A stretch of DNA of 64,000 nucleotides from Liquidambar formosana (taxonomy: Eukaryota > Streptophyta > Magnoliopsida > Saxifragales > Altingiaceae). The DNA lies in contig CM077827.1 of the NCBI GenBank assembly GCA_039720395.1, positions 19,829,602 through 19,893,601 of the forward strand, given 5' to 3'. The position numbers and the translations under genes were made by a program. Positions 50,901 to 57,434 of the stretch are shown piece after piece (position 1 is the stretch's first letter; every line of letters starts with the position of its first letter). Under the pieces are notes generated by a model. It saw only the letters and a list, made by a program, of their open reading frames with translations, did no database searches and had not been told where the DNA came from.

Positions 50901-53900
50901 ACTAAATCATAGTCATCATCAGGATACTCATCAAAAATAGGCAGAGTCAAAATCCACTACTTTTTCAACTTCAACTTCACCAAAATCACTAAAAAAAAAT
51001 TTCCATAAATTTAAAATCTTTACCATCCTCATCTTCTTGGTTTGTATCCATAAAGAAAGAATTATCGAATTCTTTGAAAACATCCTCCAAAGGCACTAAT
51101 TTAAGGATTGGTCTAGACGCACTTTTAAAGCATCAACCTATTGGTGTAGTGCTTCAGGTTGTTGTACCAATCATGCTATTTTAATACGTCTTGATTGTGT
51201 AAACTCCTAGGGACTAGCGTTGGCCAAATTATGTTGCCAGAACATTGAAGTTTGTGAATGAGAAAGAACTAAATCTCATTATTAGGCATGGTAAGTGACT
51301 TAGAAGCTTGGTAATTTTCTTTTGGTGGTTAGAACCTAATTGGCTTTAACATGAGTTGTGATAGGGTTGTATTTATTGAGTAAGATGGGCACTTGTGCAA
51401 TCTGCTATAGGATCATTCAAATGAAGGTATGGGAAGGTTTGAATGCAGAGCAACCAGAGGCATGGAATGTTCTTCCGTAGCTCTTCGTTCGAATTACCCA
51501 TGAGAAACGTTCGAACACAAGGTAAGCAGGAAGCTCAGAGAGCAACTGTCTTACCTGCATTCGAACGTTCCTCACATACGTTTGAATAACACTGGGCCTG
51601 CTGCTGAATCTGTTTTTGCCCCTTTTTGGAAACCCTACACACATTCGAAAACCCTAGCTATATATATTCCTTATGTCATCTCTTCTAGAGAGAGAAGCAC
51701 ATTCCCAAAGAGGACATTCTTGAGAAGCAAGAGTGTGACCTCCATTGTTGAGTGCTTCCTACTTAGAGACTTTTATCATTTGAGCTTCAAAGGTTGTTCT
51801 CTAGTGTTAACCCATATACCTAGCTCACTTAGGTTCCTGAGGGAGATTTGGTTGCTCTTCATTCATCTGTAATCAAGTATGCTGTCCAAGAAGGTTGTCT
51901 TCTATTCCTTCTGTCTTCTTGGGTGAGGCAGTTTTTACTGTCGTTTATCTTCTTAATCGTATGCCTACACTTCTCTCCAGGGTATCTACATATAAAAAAT
52001 TATTTGAATGGAAACCCAATTACTCTCTTTTGCGTGTCTTTAGTTCTACTTGTTTTGTTCTCTTTCCTAAGCTAGAGCGAAACAAACTTAGTGCTAGGTC
52101 TACTTTGTGTGTATGCCTGAGGTATGGTATTAATTAGAAAGACTATAGAATTTTATAATCCAGTATCTAAAAGGTTGTGAGTTTCTTGTCATGTTGTCTT
52201 TCTTGAACACATTCCCTATTTCACCATTCCTCCTAAAGTTGCTCCTATCTCTAAAGAGGACCTGATATATATTAACCCTTCTCCTGTTGATGAGTCATGT
52301 GAGGAGTTTATTTTTTATCTTGATGCTTCAGCCCTTCCCTCTTCTGATGAAGTTTCTTCTTATTCTAGTTCTTCAAGTTTTTCTTCCTTTCCTTTACTCC
52401 ATTCTCGAAGGAAGACTCAGGCCTCCTCAACTGGTATGCACCAATTCAGACACTCCCATATCTACCTCTTCAGACTTGCCCCATCCTGAGCAGTGAAATC
52501 ATGTACGTACACATACCCCATCAATAATACTTGGTTTCTCTAATAATTATTTCTCTTCTCCTTATTGTGCTTTTCCATCTTATATTCATTTTTACTTTGA
52601 ACCTCATTCATATAAAGAAACTTGTACTAAACCCGATTGGATTAATGCAATGCAAGATGAGTTGATTGCTCTTGAAAAAGAAAAGGCACTTGGGAATTGG
52701 TTTCATAGCCTGTAGGAAAGAATCTCATCGGCTACAACTGGGTTCACAAAGTGAAGACCAATTCTAATGGATCTCTTGAGTGCTACGAAAGCCAAGCTAG
52801 TTACAAAAGGGTTTTCACTGGAGTATGGGGTTGATGACGAGACATTTACACCTATTGGCAAAATGACTACTGTCCGTACTTTGATCTCTGTTGTTGCAGT
52901 TTGTCAGTGGGCACCTTTTTAGCTTAATGTCAACAATGCCTTCCTGAATGGCCATCTTAAAGAAGTAGTTTAGATGTGTCCTCTTTTAAATCCTTCTCAT
53001 CCTAATGGCTATGTCACTCGCCTACGACATGCTCTTTATGGCTTAAAGTAATCACCTCGTGGATGGTATGATCAGTTTCAATCGACTGTCACTCAGATTG
53101 GTTTTCTCATGACTCTACTCTCTTCATTTGCCATACTTTTCGTGGTTTGGTTGTCCTTCTGTATGTGGATGGCATGATAAATATTGTTTTAGATTCTATA
53201 GCCATTGAAGAGGTGAAACAACATCTGTTCTTAGAATTTGAGATGACAGATTTGGGTCCTTTGCGGTATTTGTTGGGTATTGAGGTTGCTTCTTCTCTGA
53301 AAGGTTATCTTTTGTCATAGTCTAATATCACAAATGAACTTATTCACCATACTAGACTCAATTGTTGATGCACCTATTGAACTGCATGCTAATTTTCTGC
53401 TTCTGATGGTGTTTCCCTTGATGATCCTACCTCGTTTCATGAGTTGGTGGCAGCTTAGTTTATCTCACTGTGAGTTGTCCCGATATTGCTTATGTGCCTT
53501 ATACAACCTATTGGACTGCTCTATTGTGTATCCTACGCTATGTATGAGGTACCATATTCCAAAGCTTGTTGATATCTTCATCTCACTCTTTAACCTTGCA
53601 ATCTTATGTTGATGCTTATTAGGTTGGTAATGTTAATGATTGCAAGTCCAATATTGATTTCTTTATTTCCTCATAACACTCTTATCTCTTGGAAAAGCAA
53701 GAAATAGTATATTGTTGCTCGTTCTTTTGCTAAGGCTGAATACCGTGCTATGGCTCAGGCTACTACTATAGTTATTTGGCTTCATTGGCTTCTTTCTAAC
53801 TTAAGTATTCCATCTCGTCTCCCACTACTCTTTCCTATGAACAACAAGAATGCTATTCAAATTGCTCATAACTCTATTTTTCATGAGCACACAAGCACAT

Positions 53901-54389
53901 TGAGATTGATTCACTCTGTTCATCAATTGAGCACTATTCATTTACCATTCGTCCTCATCCTCATGGTAGTTGTTAAATTCTTCGCCAAGACTCATACTTC
54001 TACTTGTTTTCATTTCCTACTTGACAAAGTCTCGATGCTCTCGGTGCTCGCATCATGAGTTTGAGAGGGGTGTAAGATGTATATATGTAAATAATATTTT
54101 ACTATTGTAACGGTAGTTTAGTCTTTGCTTACAACAGGGTTAGGCCTCTATTTATTATTGTAATTAATCTGGCTATTTTCAAGTTAATGAAATAATCCTT
54201 TTGCAAAAGTAACAAATTATAATTTTAGCCTATCAGGAAAAAAAAAATGATGTTGATAATCAAAGAAACTATGGAAGAAATTGAAATCAGGCACACAATT
54301 AGTTAGCAAGGTACCTGCTTGCGAGTTCTTCCATCAACAAATGAGATTGAAATGTTACACGGTGGCTTGAAAGCTCCAATTAGGTAATT
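23351..54389 (-). CDS. VPS26: VPS26, retromer core subunit (ten exons, whole gene span)
   Basis: VPS26 is the arrestin-like subunit of the retromer trimer (VPS26-VPS29-VPS35), which in plants acts at late endosomes/prevacuolar compartments to recycle vacuolar sorting receptors and PIN proteins. Ten exons, joined with GT-AG splice sites and matching phases, give residues 2-301; Arabidopsis VPS26 proteins are about 302 residues. Landmarks in order: [134 protein letters not shown] and TAA at 23351-23353. No stop or frameshift interrupts it, so it looks functional. Exon A starts at the Asn codon after the initiator, so ATG lies in a further upstream exon. The span is 31 kb for 0.9 kb of coding sequence because introns A-B (14.2 kb), C-D (8.7 kb) and D-E (1.5 kb) are filled with transposons. 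Whether it is VPS26A or B cannot be told. Confidence 0.96.
24901..25112. repeat. CA/TATG microsatellite with long palindrome, VPS26 intron I-J
   Basis: A (CA)n run (24911-24930) leads into mixed TACA/TATG/TA repeats. The part from about 24943 to 25036 is a near-perfect inverted repeat with arms of more than 40 bases centred near 24989. The remainder of this 1.87-kb intron (23530-25402) shows no gene; A- and T-rich runs lie at 23876-23889 and 24449-24470. Confidence 0.85.
25403..25578 (-). CDS. VPS26: VPS26 exon I
   Basis: Acceptor TTTCAG, donor GTTCAC. It spans 176 bases from the last base of Lys184 to the first base of Gly243, encoding [37 protein letters not shown], and [15 protein letters not shown] in the C-terminal arrestin-like domain that faces VPS35. 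Confidence 0.96.
25696..25751 (-). CDS. VPS26: VPS26 exon H
   Basis: Acceptor TTTAG, donor GTAAGT. It spans 56 bases and encodes [18 protein letters not shown] plus two bases of Lys184; the 117-bp intron to exon I is short and of normal size. Confidence 0.95.
26174..26205. repeat. (ATA)n microsatellite
   Basis: About ten AAT/ATA triplets lie in a row just downstream (in transcript sense) of VPS26 exon G, inside intron G-H (25752-26368). Confidence 0.85.
26369..26413 (-). CDS. VPS26: VPS26 exon G
   Basis: Acceptor ATCAG, donor GTAAGG. It is a 45-base exon of exactly 15 codons ([15 protein letters not shown]), phase 0 on both sides. Confidence 0.95.
26916..26988. repeat. (TA)n microsatellite
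   Basis: A nearly pure TA run of about 70 bases with two GA interruptions adjoins the 3' end of a LINE fragment, where such runs often grow from or replace the tail. Confidence 0.85.
26990..27480 (-). pseudogene. LINE C: 3' end fragment in VPS26 intron F-G
   Basis: The frame 27367-27113 reads [20 protein letters not shown], the conserved C-terminal stretch of plant LINE ORF2. The 3' UTR runs down to about 26990 and ends at the TA repeat. It has the same orientation as VPS26. The right edge is approximate and no target duplication was found. Confidence 0.75.
27536..27905 (+). repeat. Possible copia LTR fragment in VPS26 intron F-G
   Basis: ATTCACCCCTCTTGGGTTGA at about 27880 preceded by a transcript-leader-like stretch (TTGTAAATATCATTC, TCACATTTGTGC) resembles LTR/5' leader junctions of copia elements of the SIRE/Tork type. 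There is no coding part, and the call rests on text resemblance only. Confidence 0.3.
28118..28184 (-). CDS. VPS26: VPS26 exon F
   Basis: Acceptor TTGCAG, donor GTAACT. It spans 67 bases, completes Arg128 and encodes [20 protein letters not shown] then FV. The neighbouring intron E-F (28185-29398) has a (GA)n run at 29055-29079 and poly(A/T) runs but no gene. Confidence 0.96.
29399..29510 (-). CDS. VPS26: VPS26 exon E
   Basis: Acceptor GTGCAG, donor GTAGGT. It spans 112 bases, completes Val91 and encodes [19 protein letters not shown] then [17 protein letters not shown], ending with two bases of Arg128. Confidence 0.96.
29595..30817 (+). mobile_element. LINE D: 5'-truncated insertion in VPS26 intron D-E
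   Basis: The exact 15-bp GAAACAATGACAACC flanks the segment (29580-29594 and 30818-30832), and the right end has the LINE-type tail TTTCTTATCAGAAAAAAA. Inside are a zf-RVT-like stretch ([17 protein letters not shown], 29729 on) and an RNase H domain (30181-30591). It is inserted antisense to VPS26; without it this intron would be under 300 bp. The long exact duplication suggests a fairly recent insertion. Confidence 0.9.
30181..30594 (+). pseudogene. RNase H domain of LINE D
   Basis: The frame has [11 protein letters not shown] (first Asp), [14 protein letters not shown] (Glu), [14 protein letters not shown] (Asp) and [12 protein letters not shown] (last Asp): the four catalytic positions of the RVT_3-type RNase H. 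Two in-frame stops (30247 and 30456) break it. Confidence 0.8.
31028..31072 (-). CDS. VPS26: VPS26 exon D
   Basis: Acceptor TTGCAG, donor GTGAGT. It is a 45-base exon that completes Glu76, encodes [14 protein letters not shown] and gives the first base of Val91. Intron C-D begins 8.7 kb upstream. Confidence 0.96.
31073..32149. other. VPS26 intron C-D, part without recognised element
   Basis: A poly(A) run at 31085-31101 is followed by AT-rich text with no credible frame or terminal repeat. Confidence 0.5.
32200..32650 (-). pseudogene. LINE B ORF2, thumb and C-terminal region
   Basis: The frame has [20 protein letters not shown], then [13 protein letters not shown] and [16 protein letters not shown], standard plant LINE RT thumb motifs. 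It then jumps to RKEQKNF and a degenerate C-terminus, so the zf-RVT part is deleted. Confidence 0.85.
32659..33349. mobile_element. ATATCG-rich hAT MITE, copy 1 (691 bp)
   Basis: It is flanked by the exact 8-bp duplication TCAAGGAT (32651-32658 and 33350-33357). The ends are CATGACCAAAATATC and, inverted, CAAGGACTTAAATATC. The interior consists of ATATC/GATAT repeats towards both ends and an AT-rich core that matches copy 3 (for example TTATCACCTCTTACTCTTTT). No transposase is present. Confidence 0.88.
33367..33736. mobile_element. MITE with GTGTCCGTGTC-type ends in LINE B
   Basis: The left end GAAGCACGTACAC and, inverted, the right end GAAGCATGGACACGGACACG are imperfect inverted repeats, and CACGTGTCCGTGTCC-like words fill both sides. 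The LINE text on either side overlaps by a degenerate repeat (GAAGCTAGGAAG and GAAGCAAGGAAAG), a likely 8-9 bp target duplication. The edges are approximate by a few bases. Confidence 0.6.
33742..35259 (-). pseudogene. LINE B ORF2, linker and RT core
   Basis: From the 5' side: [20 protein letters not shown] (34967 downward), [10 protein letters not shown] and [20 protein letters not shown] (34610-34353), [20 protein letters not shown] (34117 down), the palm box degenerated to CVDDS near 33896, and [20 protein letters not shown] (33888-33742). A poly(G) expansion (plus-strand C run at 33929-33946) interrupts the frame before the palm box. Confidence 0.85.
35268..36023. mobile_element. ATATCG-rich hAT MITE, copy 2 (756 bp)
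   Basis: It is flanked by the exact 8-bp duplication ATGTTTTC (35260-35267 and 36024-36031). The ends are CAAGGACTTTAATATCG and, inverted, CAGGGACTTAAAAATCG. It lies in the opposite orientation to copies 1 and 3. The right third (35770-36010) is a dense array of CGATATATCTTCGATATC units. Confidence 0.92.
36032..36778 (-). pseudogene. LINE B ORF2, endonuclease
   Basis: The ATG at 36778 begins [19 protein letters not shown]. Then come [12 protein letters not shown], the region around 36629-36360, [15 protein letters not shown] and the catalytic [14 protein letters not shown] near 36100. Stops break it several times. Confidence 0.85.
36800..37240 (-). pseudogene. LINE B ORF1 C-terminal part
   Basis: The reading has [20 protein letters not shown] then [14 protein letters not shown], followed by [14 protein letters not shown], the stretch that precedes ORF2 in this LINE type. 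Its N-terminal side blends into Ogre-like sequence near 37450. Confidence 0.6.
37455..39195 (+). repeat. Ogre/Tat-like LTR in VPS26 intron C-D
   Basis: The end shows GGTGGGTGCCTATAGGCCAC (38935) and then GTTGACTCCACTGTGGATGTC (39160), a diverged form of the tRNA-Arg-type primer binding site after an Ogre/Tat LTR. The left part shares the TTTTCAAAAC and AAAAGGGCAATTCC text of the 9-12.5 kb region. There is no coding part. The limits are approximate. Confidence 0.35.
38085..38352 (+). repeat. Four tandem repeats of ~73 bp
   Basis: The unit has the form GAAGACC...TAGTACTG.GAGG.CTACTTCC.AGTACC, repeated with changes at about 38085, 38150, 38226 and 38299. Confidence 0.7.
39196..39804. other. VPS26 intron C-D, upstream end
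   Basis: It is AT-rich with no frame or terminal repeat that I recognise; a poly(A) run follows the Ogre-like PBS at 39219-39228. Confidence 0.5.
39805..39877 (-). CDS. VPS26: VPS26 exon C
   Basis: Acceptor TACAG, donor GTGTGC. It spans 73 bases and encodes [20 protein letters not shown] then LGQI plus the first base of Glu76. Confidence 0.96.
39994..40068 (-). CDS. VPS26: VPS26 exon B
   Basis: Acceptor GTGTAG, donor GTCTTT. It is 75 bases of exactly 25 codons ([20 protein letters not shown] then NIVGE), phase 0 on both sides; the intron to exon C is 116 bp. Confidence 0.95.
40069..40652. other. Start of the unassigned part of VPS26 intron A-B
   Basis: There is no gene. It holds short AAT/AAAT runs (40202-40240), a T11/A16 palindromic stretch at 40354-40381 and an (ATTA)n run near 40480-40505. 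Confidence 0.6.
40653..41100 (-). pseudogene. LINE fragment with (TTTA)n tail, VPS26 intron A-B
   Basis: The (TTTA)n run at 40654-40684 is the tail of a minus-strand LINE. At the far end, 41095-40980 reads [20 protein letters not shown], the RT block normally QGDPLSPFLF. In between only a degenerate C-terminus is left, so a large part of ORF2 is deleted. Confidence 0.7.
41124..41249 (+). mobile_element. Short copia LTR (5')
   Basis: TGTGAAATGTATTT to TTTTCA (126 bp) is directly followed by a primer binding site. It shares the block GGTAGTTTAGTC and overall layout with the LTR at 54071-54214. The two may be the ends of one element, but their 5-bp flanks (TTGAA and AATTA) do not match. Confidence 0.6.
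41250..41262 (+). promoter_or_regulatory. Primer binding site of the copia element
   Basis: TGGTATCAAGAGC directly abuts the LTR end. It is the tRNA-Met complement with one inserted A. Confidence 0.7.
41415..41944 (-). pseudogene. Minus-strand gypsy remnant G: gag N-terminus and PBS
   Basis: The plus-strand GGGCTCTGATACCA at 41931-41944 is the inverted form of the PBS TGGTATCAGAGCCC. Downstream on the minus strand are gag words such as [10 protein letters not shown], then a stretch with IVQDM, VEIPEF and LQPEEFL in shifting frames, as in chromovirus gag (CRM/Galadriel-like). Many stops are present. It ends against the copia leader near 41415. Confidence 0.6.
41946..42229 (-). mobile_element. 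LTR of gypsy remnant G, 284 bp
   Basis: On the minus strand it starts TGATGCAAATCG after a purine-rich CAGGGAGGA (42230-42238) and ends TTTTCGATGCA, one base before the PBS. A polypurine tract on one side and a PBS on the other of a single LTR is unusual: it implies two elements sharing an LTR, or a rearranged element. Confidence 0.6.
43156..43443. mobile_element. hAT-like MITE inside left LTR (288 bp)
   Basis: The ends are CAAGGGCGAAGCAAGAGACC and, inverted, CAGGGGCGAAACCAGGAAAC, with ACCACCAT/ACCACTAT as an 8-bp duplication (43148-43155, 43444-43451). The same insertion is in the right LTR (49382 to about 49655), so it predates duplication of the LTR. Confidence 0.75.
44996..46271. mobile_element. 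ATATCG-rich hAT MITE, copy 3, in left LTR
   Basis: It is flanked by AATGTAAT and AATGTTAT (44988-44995, 46272-46279; one mismatch). The ends are CATGGACTAAATTATC and, inverted, GAAGGACTTAAATATC. The interior matches copy 1 at 32659-33349 for long stretches. It is itself interrupted by the 644-bp element at 45421-46064. It is absent from the right LTR, so it arrived after unit P. Confidence 0.88.
45421..46064. mobile_element. MITE nested in hAT MITE copy 3 (644 bp)
   Basis: It has the exact 8-bp duplication TCTCATAC on both sides (45413-45420, 46065-46072). The ends are CTATAAAGCACGGTTAC and, inverted, CTATGAAGCACGAATAC. GGATACG/CGTATCC words cluster at both ends. Copy 1 lacks it: there the host text runs straight on (AATACACATTTAAATTG). 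Confidence 0.9.
46415..47600 (+). pseudogene. Integrase remnant of unit P
   Basis: It begins inside the integrase ([17 protein letters not shown]), continues [20 protein letters not shown] and [11 protein letters not shown] of the DDE core, [40 protein letters not shown], and the C-terminal [20 protein letters not shown] with [13 protein letters not shown] chromodomain-like tail with [11 protein letters not shown] precedes the stop near 47598. Frameshifts near 46690 and 47100 and several stops are present. Gag, protease, RT and RNase H are absent. Confidence 0.85.
47630..47643 (+). promoter_or_regulatory. Polypurine tract of unit P
   Basis: AAAGGGGGTAGAA lies directly before the right LTR. 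It is the plus-strand priming site; the ATTTCGAGGACGAAAT motif common just before it is also present (47607-47623). Confidence 0.8.
47644..50571 (+). mobile_element. Right LTR of unit P (2.93 kb)
   Basis: It begins TGTGAGACCCTAAAAATTAA after the polypurine tract and ends GGGCGTGACA before TTTCC. It has an ATT/ATA-rich start, a GA-rich leader near 48200-48250 and the shared hAT-like MITE at 49382 to about 49655. No gene is present. Confidence 0.85.
50577..51230 (-). pseudogene. Gypsy remnant G, other side of unit P
   Basis: This minus-strand text joins to the polypurine tract and LTR at 42270-41946 when unit P is removed. It contains degenerate acidic words ([15 protein letters not shown] near 50900) seen in some chromovirus polyproteins. 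No domain is intact. Confidence 0.4.
51231..51892. repeat. LTR-like segment, unassigned
   Basis: CGTTCGAA-type words recur (near 51487, 51511, 51560 and 51640) before a TATATATATT box and a GA-rich leader at 51690-51720. It looks like an LTR promoter region joined to the copia integrase. Confidence 0.3.
51893..54060 (+). pseudogene. Ty1/copia pol remnant (integrase end, RT, RNase H)
   Basis: The integrase end ([36 protein letters not shown]) is followed by RT ([49 protein letters not shown], then LRHALYGLK) and RNase H ([20 protein letters not shown]). Many stops and shifts occur. In copia, integrase precedes RT, as here. The N-terminal half is missing; this is the plus-strand continuation of the element starting at 41124, if the LTRs belong together. 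Confidence 0.85.
54071..54214 (+). mobile_element. Short copia LTR (3')
   Basis: A purine-rich TTGAGAGGGG precedes TGTAAGATGTATATATG, and the LTR ends near AAGTAACA. It resembles the 126-bp LTR at 41124. Confidence 0.6.
54315..54389 (-). CDS. VPS26: VPS26 exon A (residues 2-26)
   Basis: Acceptor ATTCAG, donor GTACCT. It is 75 bases of exactly 25 codons ([20 protein letters not shown] then RTRKQ). The protein should start with Met just before this Asn, but the genome has the acceptor there, so the ATG is the last codon of an upstream exon. ATG-GTAAAG at 54515-54507 (minus) would give a 123-bp intron and is one candidate. Confidence 0.93.
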
Positions 54390-55314
54390 CTGAATAACAA
54401 GAATGCGTAACCACAATCTTATAACTCCAGTCCAAAGATCTCATCAAGATCCTCGACAGAAAATAGCGATAAAAGCATCAATTTGACACATCTACTTCTT
54501 GAGAAACTTTACCATGATTTTCTATTCAAATTCTGAATCAACGCTTTTAACTAGAATGGAGCACCTAAAACAAAACCAAATTTCAACTTCAATTTTTAAG
54601 TTCAGATTACCAGTCCATAAACAAAAGAACAAGTACAGTGGCAAAAAATTATTGTCCCTGGAGAGAATATATACATACAAACATACATATATATAGATAT
54701 ATATAAATTGAGAGAACCTCTGTTTCATCAGACTGCTTAAAAGAACAATTATTAAGAATCCATGACCTATGAATGACCATGCTGGATTACTATCCAAAGA
54801 GACTTGGGGAGTTGGGGGACTGTACCTTTTCTATAAATGTCCTTTCAATCATTCCATAGCCTAGCAAGCAGCAATGACAAGGTACTGCCCTAGCCAGAAA
54901 TGGTTTTTCTTCCTTTCCTCTTTTTTCATTAAGAATATTTTTTTAGCACAACAGGAATACATAGGATGGGGGAAAATTATAAGGGATTAGAAACATTTTA
55001 GGACTGAAAGTACTAAGCCTAGTTAAGATAAAGTTGGGGGTGAGAACTCTAGTGGAAAATGACATCTGAAAAAAAGAAAATGCAACCATAATCTTCTAAT
55101 CCCTTTGTTTTGATCACATGAGCTTGTGCCTGTGCATAAGCGCCTTGACAATAGCATAATGTCATGTACAAACAAATAATCAATAGTATCTGCCTGCTAT
55201 ATTATTAATGAACCAATCACTAGAGACTTTAGGAAGTTGAAGAACCTCCAGTCTAGTGTTAAATATGGAGAAGCTAGTTCTAGGTAGGGCAAAGGGTTTA
55301 TGGTTATGTCTTAA
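54390..55314. other. Upstream of VPS26 exon A, unassigned
   Basis: It may hold the initiator exon and 5' UTR. A short TACATA/TATA run lies at 54671-54705. I could not define a promoter. Confidence 0.4.
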
Positions 55315-55317
55315 TGA

Positions 55318-56489
55318 AGATTATTAGTTGGAATGTAAGATGTCTGGATCGAGAAGGAAGCGTTATATAACTAAGGAATTTATTATTAAAGATTTTTTGG
55401 TTAAAGAGTGTCCAGATGTTGTGATTCTACAAGAGACAAAATCGGAAATAGTGGAAAGAAGAGTTATTAAAGTTTGGGATTCTACGTTTAGAGATTGGGC
55501 AGCTCTTCCTCTTGTTGGTAGATTTGTTTGAAGAAGAGGGGGAGGGGGGGGTGGGGGGTGGTAGTTTTTTAGTTACTTGGGATGAAAGAGTGGTGTCTTG
55601 TTTTGATGTGGTTGTAGACTTGTAGGTTCATTTTCTGTCTGTTAAATTAAGAGCAAATGGTTTTGAATGGTGGTTGACTACGGTTTATGGACCTCAATGA
55701 TACTCACTCAAGATCAGAATTCTGAAAAGAACTCTTTAGTTTGTGCAGGTTATGTTACCCCAACTGGTTCTTGGGTGGAGATTTTAATGTTACTGGGATG
55801 GCTTTAGAGAAACTCAATGGGTGAAGGGTTACTCTTAGTATGAGGAGATTTGATGGTTTCATTCAAGAATAAAATCTCAGAGATCCTTCTTTGTCCAATG
55901 CTAGTTTGACTTGGTCTAATATGCAGGAGAGGCTTGTTTGTACTATGACAGATTCCTTTTCACTTGTGAGTGGGAGGGTCATTTTCCTTAGGTAAGACAA
56001 GAGGCTTTAACTAGAGTGGTATTGGATCATTGCCCGTTAGCTTTAGAACGTCATCCATTTAAATGGGGTCCCACTACTTTTAGGTTTGAAAATATGTTGT
56101 TAAATCATCATAGTTTTAAGGAGAATTTTGAGCCTTGGTGGAAAAAGTTTGAAGTTCAAGAGTGGGAAGGATTTAAGTTTATGAGGAAGCTAAGTTTTGT
56201 GAAAAATAAAATCAAAGTGTGGAATAGGGAGGTGTTTGAGGATTCTAAGGGATTGAAAGATTCGATTGTTAAAAGAATAAGCGAGTTGGATGCTATGGAG
56301 ATGGGTGGGTTCTTGGATAAAGCTCAAAGGAAGGAGAGAAGTGATCTTAAGAATAATCATCAAGAGGTGATGTTCAGGGAGGAGATTTCCGGTTGTCAAA
56401 AGGCAAAGGTGAAGTGGTTAAAGGAGAGGGAGACAAAGTCTTTTCATAAGATTACTAATGGTAAAAGGAAAATAAATTTTTTCAAGTGA
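55318..56489 (+). pseudogene. LINE E ORF2, endonuclease and linker
   Basis: PDVVILQETKSEIVERRVIK, a Gly-rich expansion at 55533-55563, VLDHCPLALERHPFKWGP (the catalytic DH) and a 157-codon open frame at 56016-56489 with ISGCQKAKVKWLKERETKSF. Several stops occur before 56016. Confidence 0.85.
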
Positions 56490-56799
56490 TCTGAGAATGA
56501 TGTGGGAGAATAGATCCAGGATGAATCTCAAATTGTAAATGAAGTTTATAATTTTTATGCTAGCTTGTACTCCTCAAATGGGTAGAGAGGACTGCCATTA
56601 TGGAAATGGTGTCCAATTGAGGCTAATCAAACCAATTGGTTGGAGCAACCATTTGATTCAAAGAAGATTAGGAGTGCATTGTTTGATTGTTGTAGAGAGA
56701 AATCCTCGGGTCTAGATGGTTTTGCCTTGGCAGTTTTTCAGGATTATTGGATGGTGATTAAGGATGATGATCTTATGAGAGTTTTATTGGAGTTTTTTT

Positions 56800-57434
56800 T
56801 ATGGCAGGATTGTTAATACTTGCACAAATGTATCATTTATTTGTTTATCCCCAAGAAGGAAAGATCCTTAAAACTGAAAGATTTTAGACCTATCAGTCTG
56901 GTTACATCTTTATATAAGATTTTGCCAAATGTATTGGCTAAGAGGTTGAGGTTGTGCTTAGTAGAACAATTTCTGACTTACAGAGTGCTTTTATCGAGGG
57001 TCGTCAAATCTTAGATATGTTTTTGGTGGCGAATGAGGCAGTGGATGATTACAGGATTAACAGTAAAGAGGGTTTACTTTCAAGGTAGAGTTTGAGAAAG
57101 CATATGATCTTGTGGATTGGGAGTTCTTGGATTTTGTTCTCGAAGGTAAGGGTTTTGGGCGTAGAATGAGGAAGTAAATTTGGGGCCATTCGTCTTCAAA
57201 TAATCTTCTATCATGCTGAATGGTTTTTAAATATGTTATTCGAATTCTTGTTTCCTTTGGTGTCGGATGTATTAAATAGGCTTATGAATAGAGTTAAAGA
57301 ATAAATCTGTTTGAAGGATTTGCTGTGGACAAGTATAGAGTTTCGATTTCACATTTACAGTTTGCCGATAATGCACTCTTTTTTACCTCTGGGATGTTTT
57401 TCAATTTGCAATCTTTTATGAAGGTATTTTAGTT
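56800..57434 (+). pseudogene. LINE E ORF2, RT first half
   Basis: YLFIPKKERSLKLKDFRPIS and LVTSLYKILPNVLAKRLRL, then EGRQILDMFLVANEAVDDYR. The palm box region near 57360 reads as QFADNALFF in a shifted frame (second Asp changed to Asn). Frameshifts are frequent. Confidence 0.8.

Noticed and set aside
41119..54219. Copia LTRs at 41124 and 54071 as proven ends of one insertion
   Set aside because: Layout and shared blocks agree, but flanks TTGAA and AATTA do not match, so pairing is kept as tentative.
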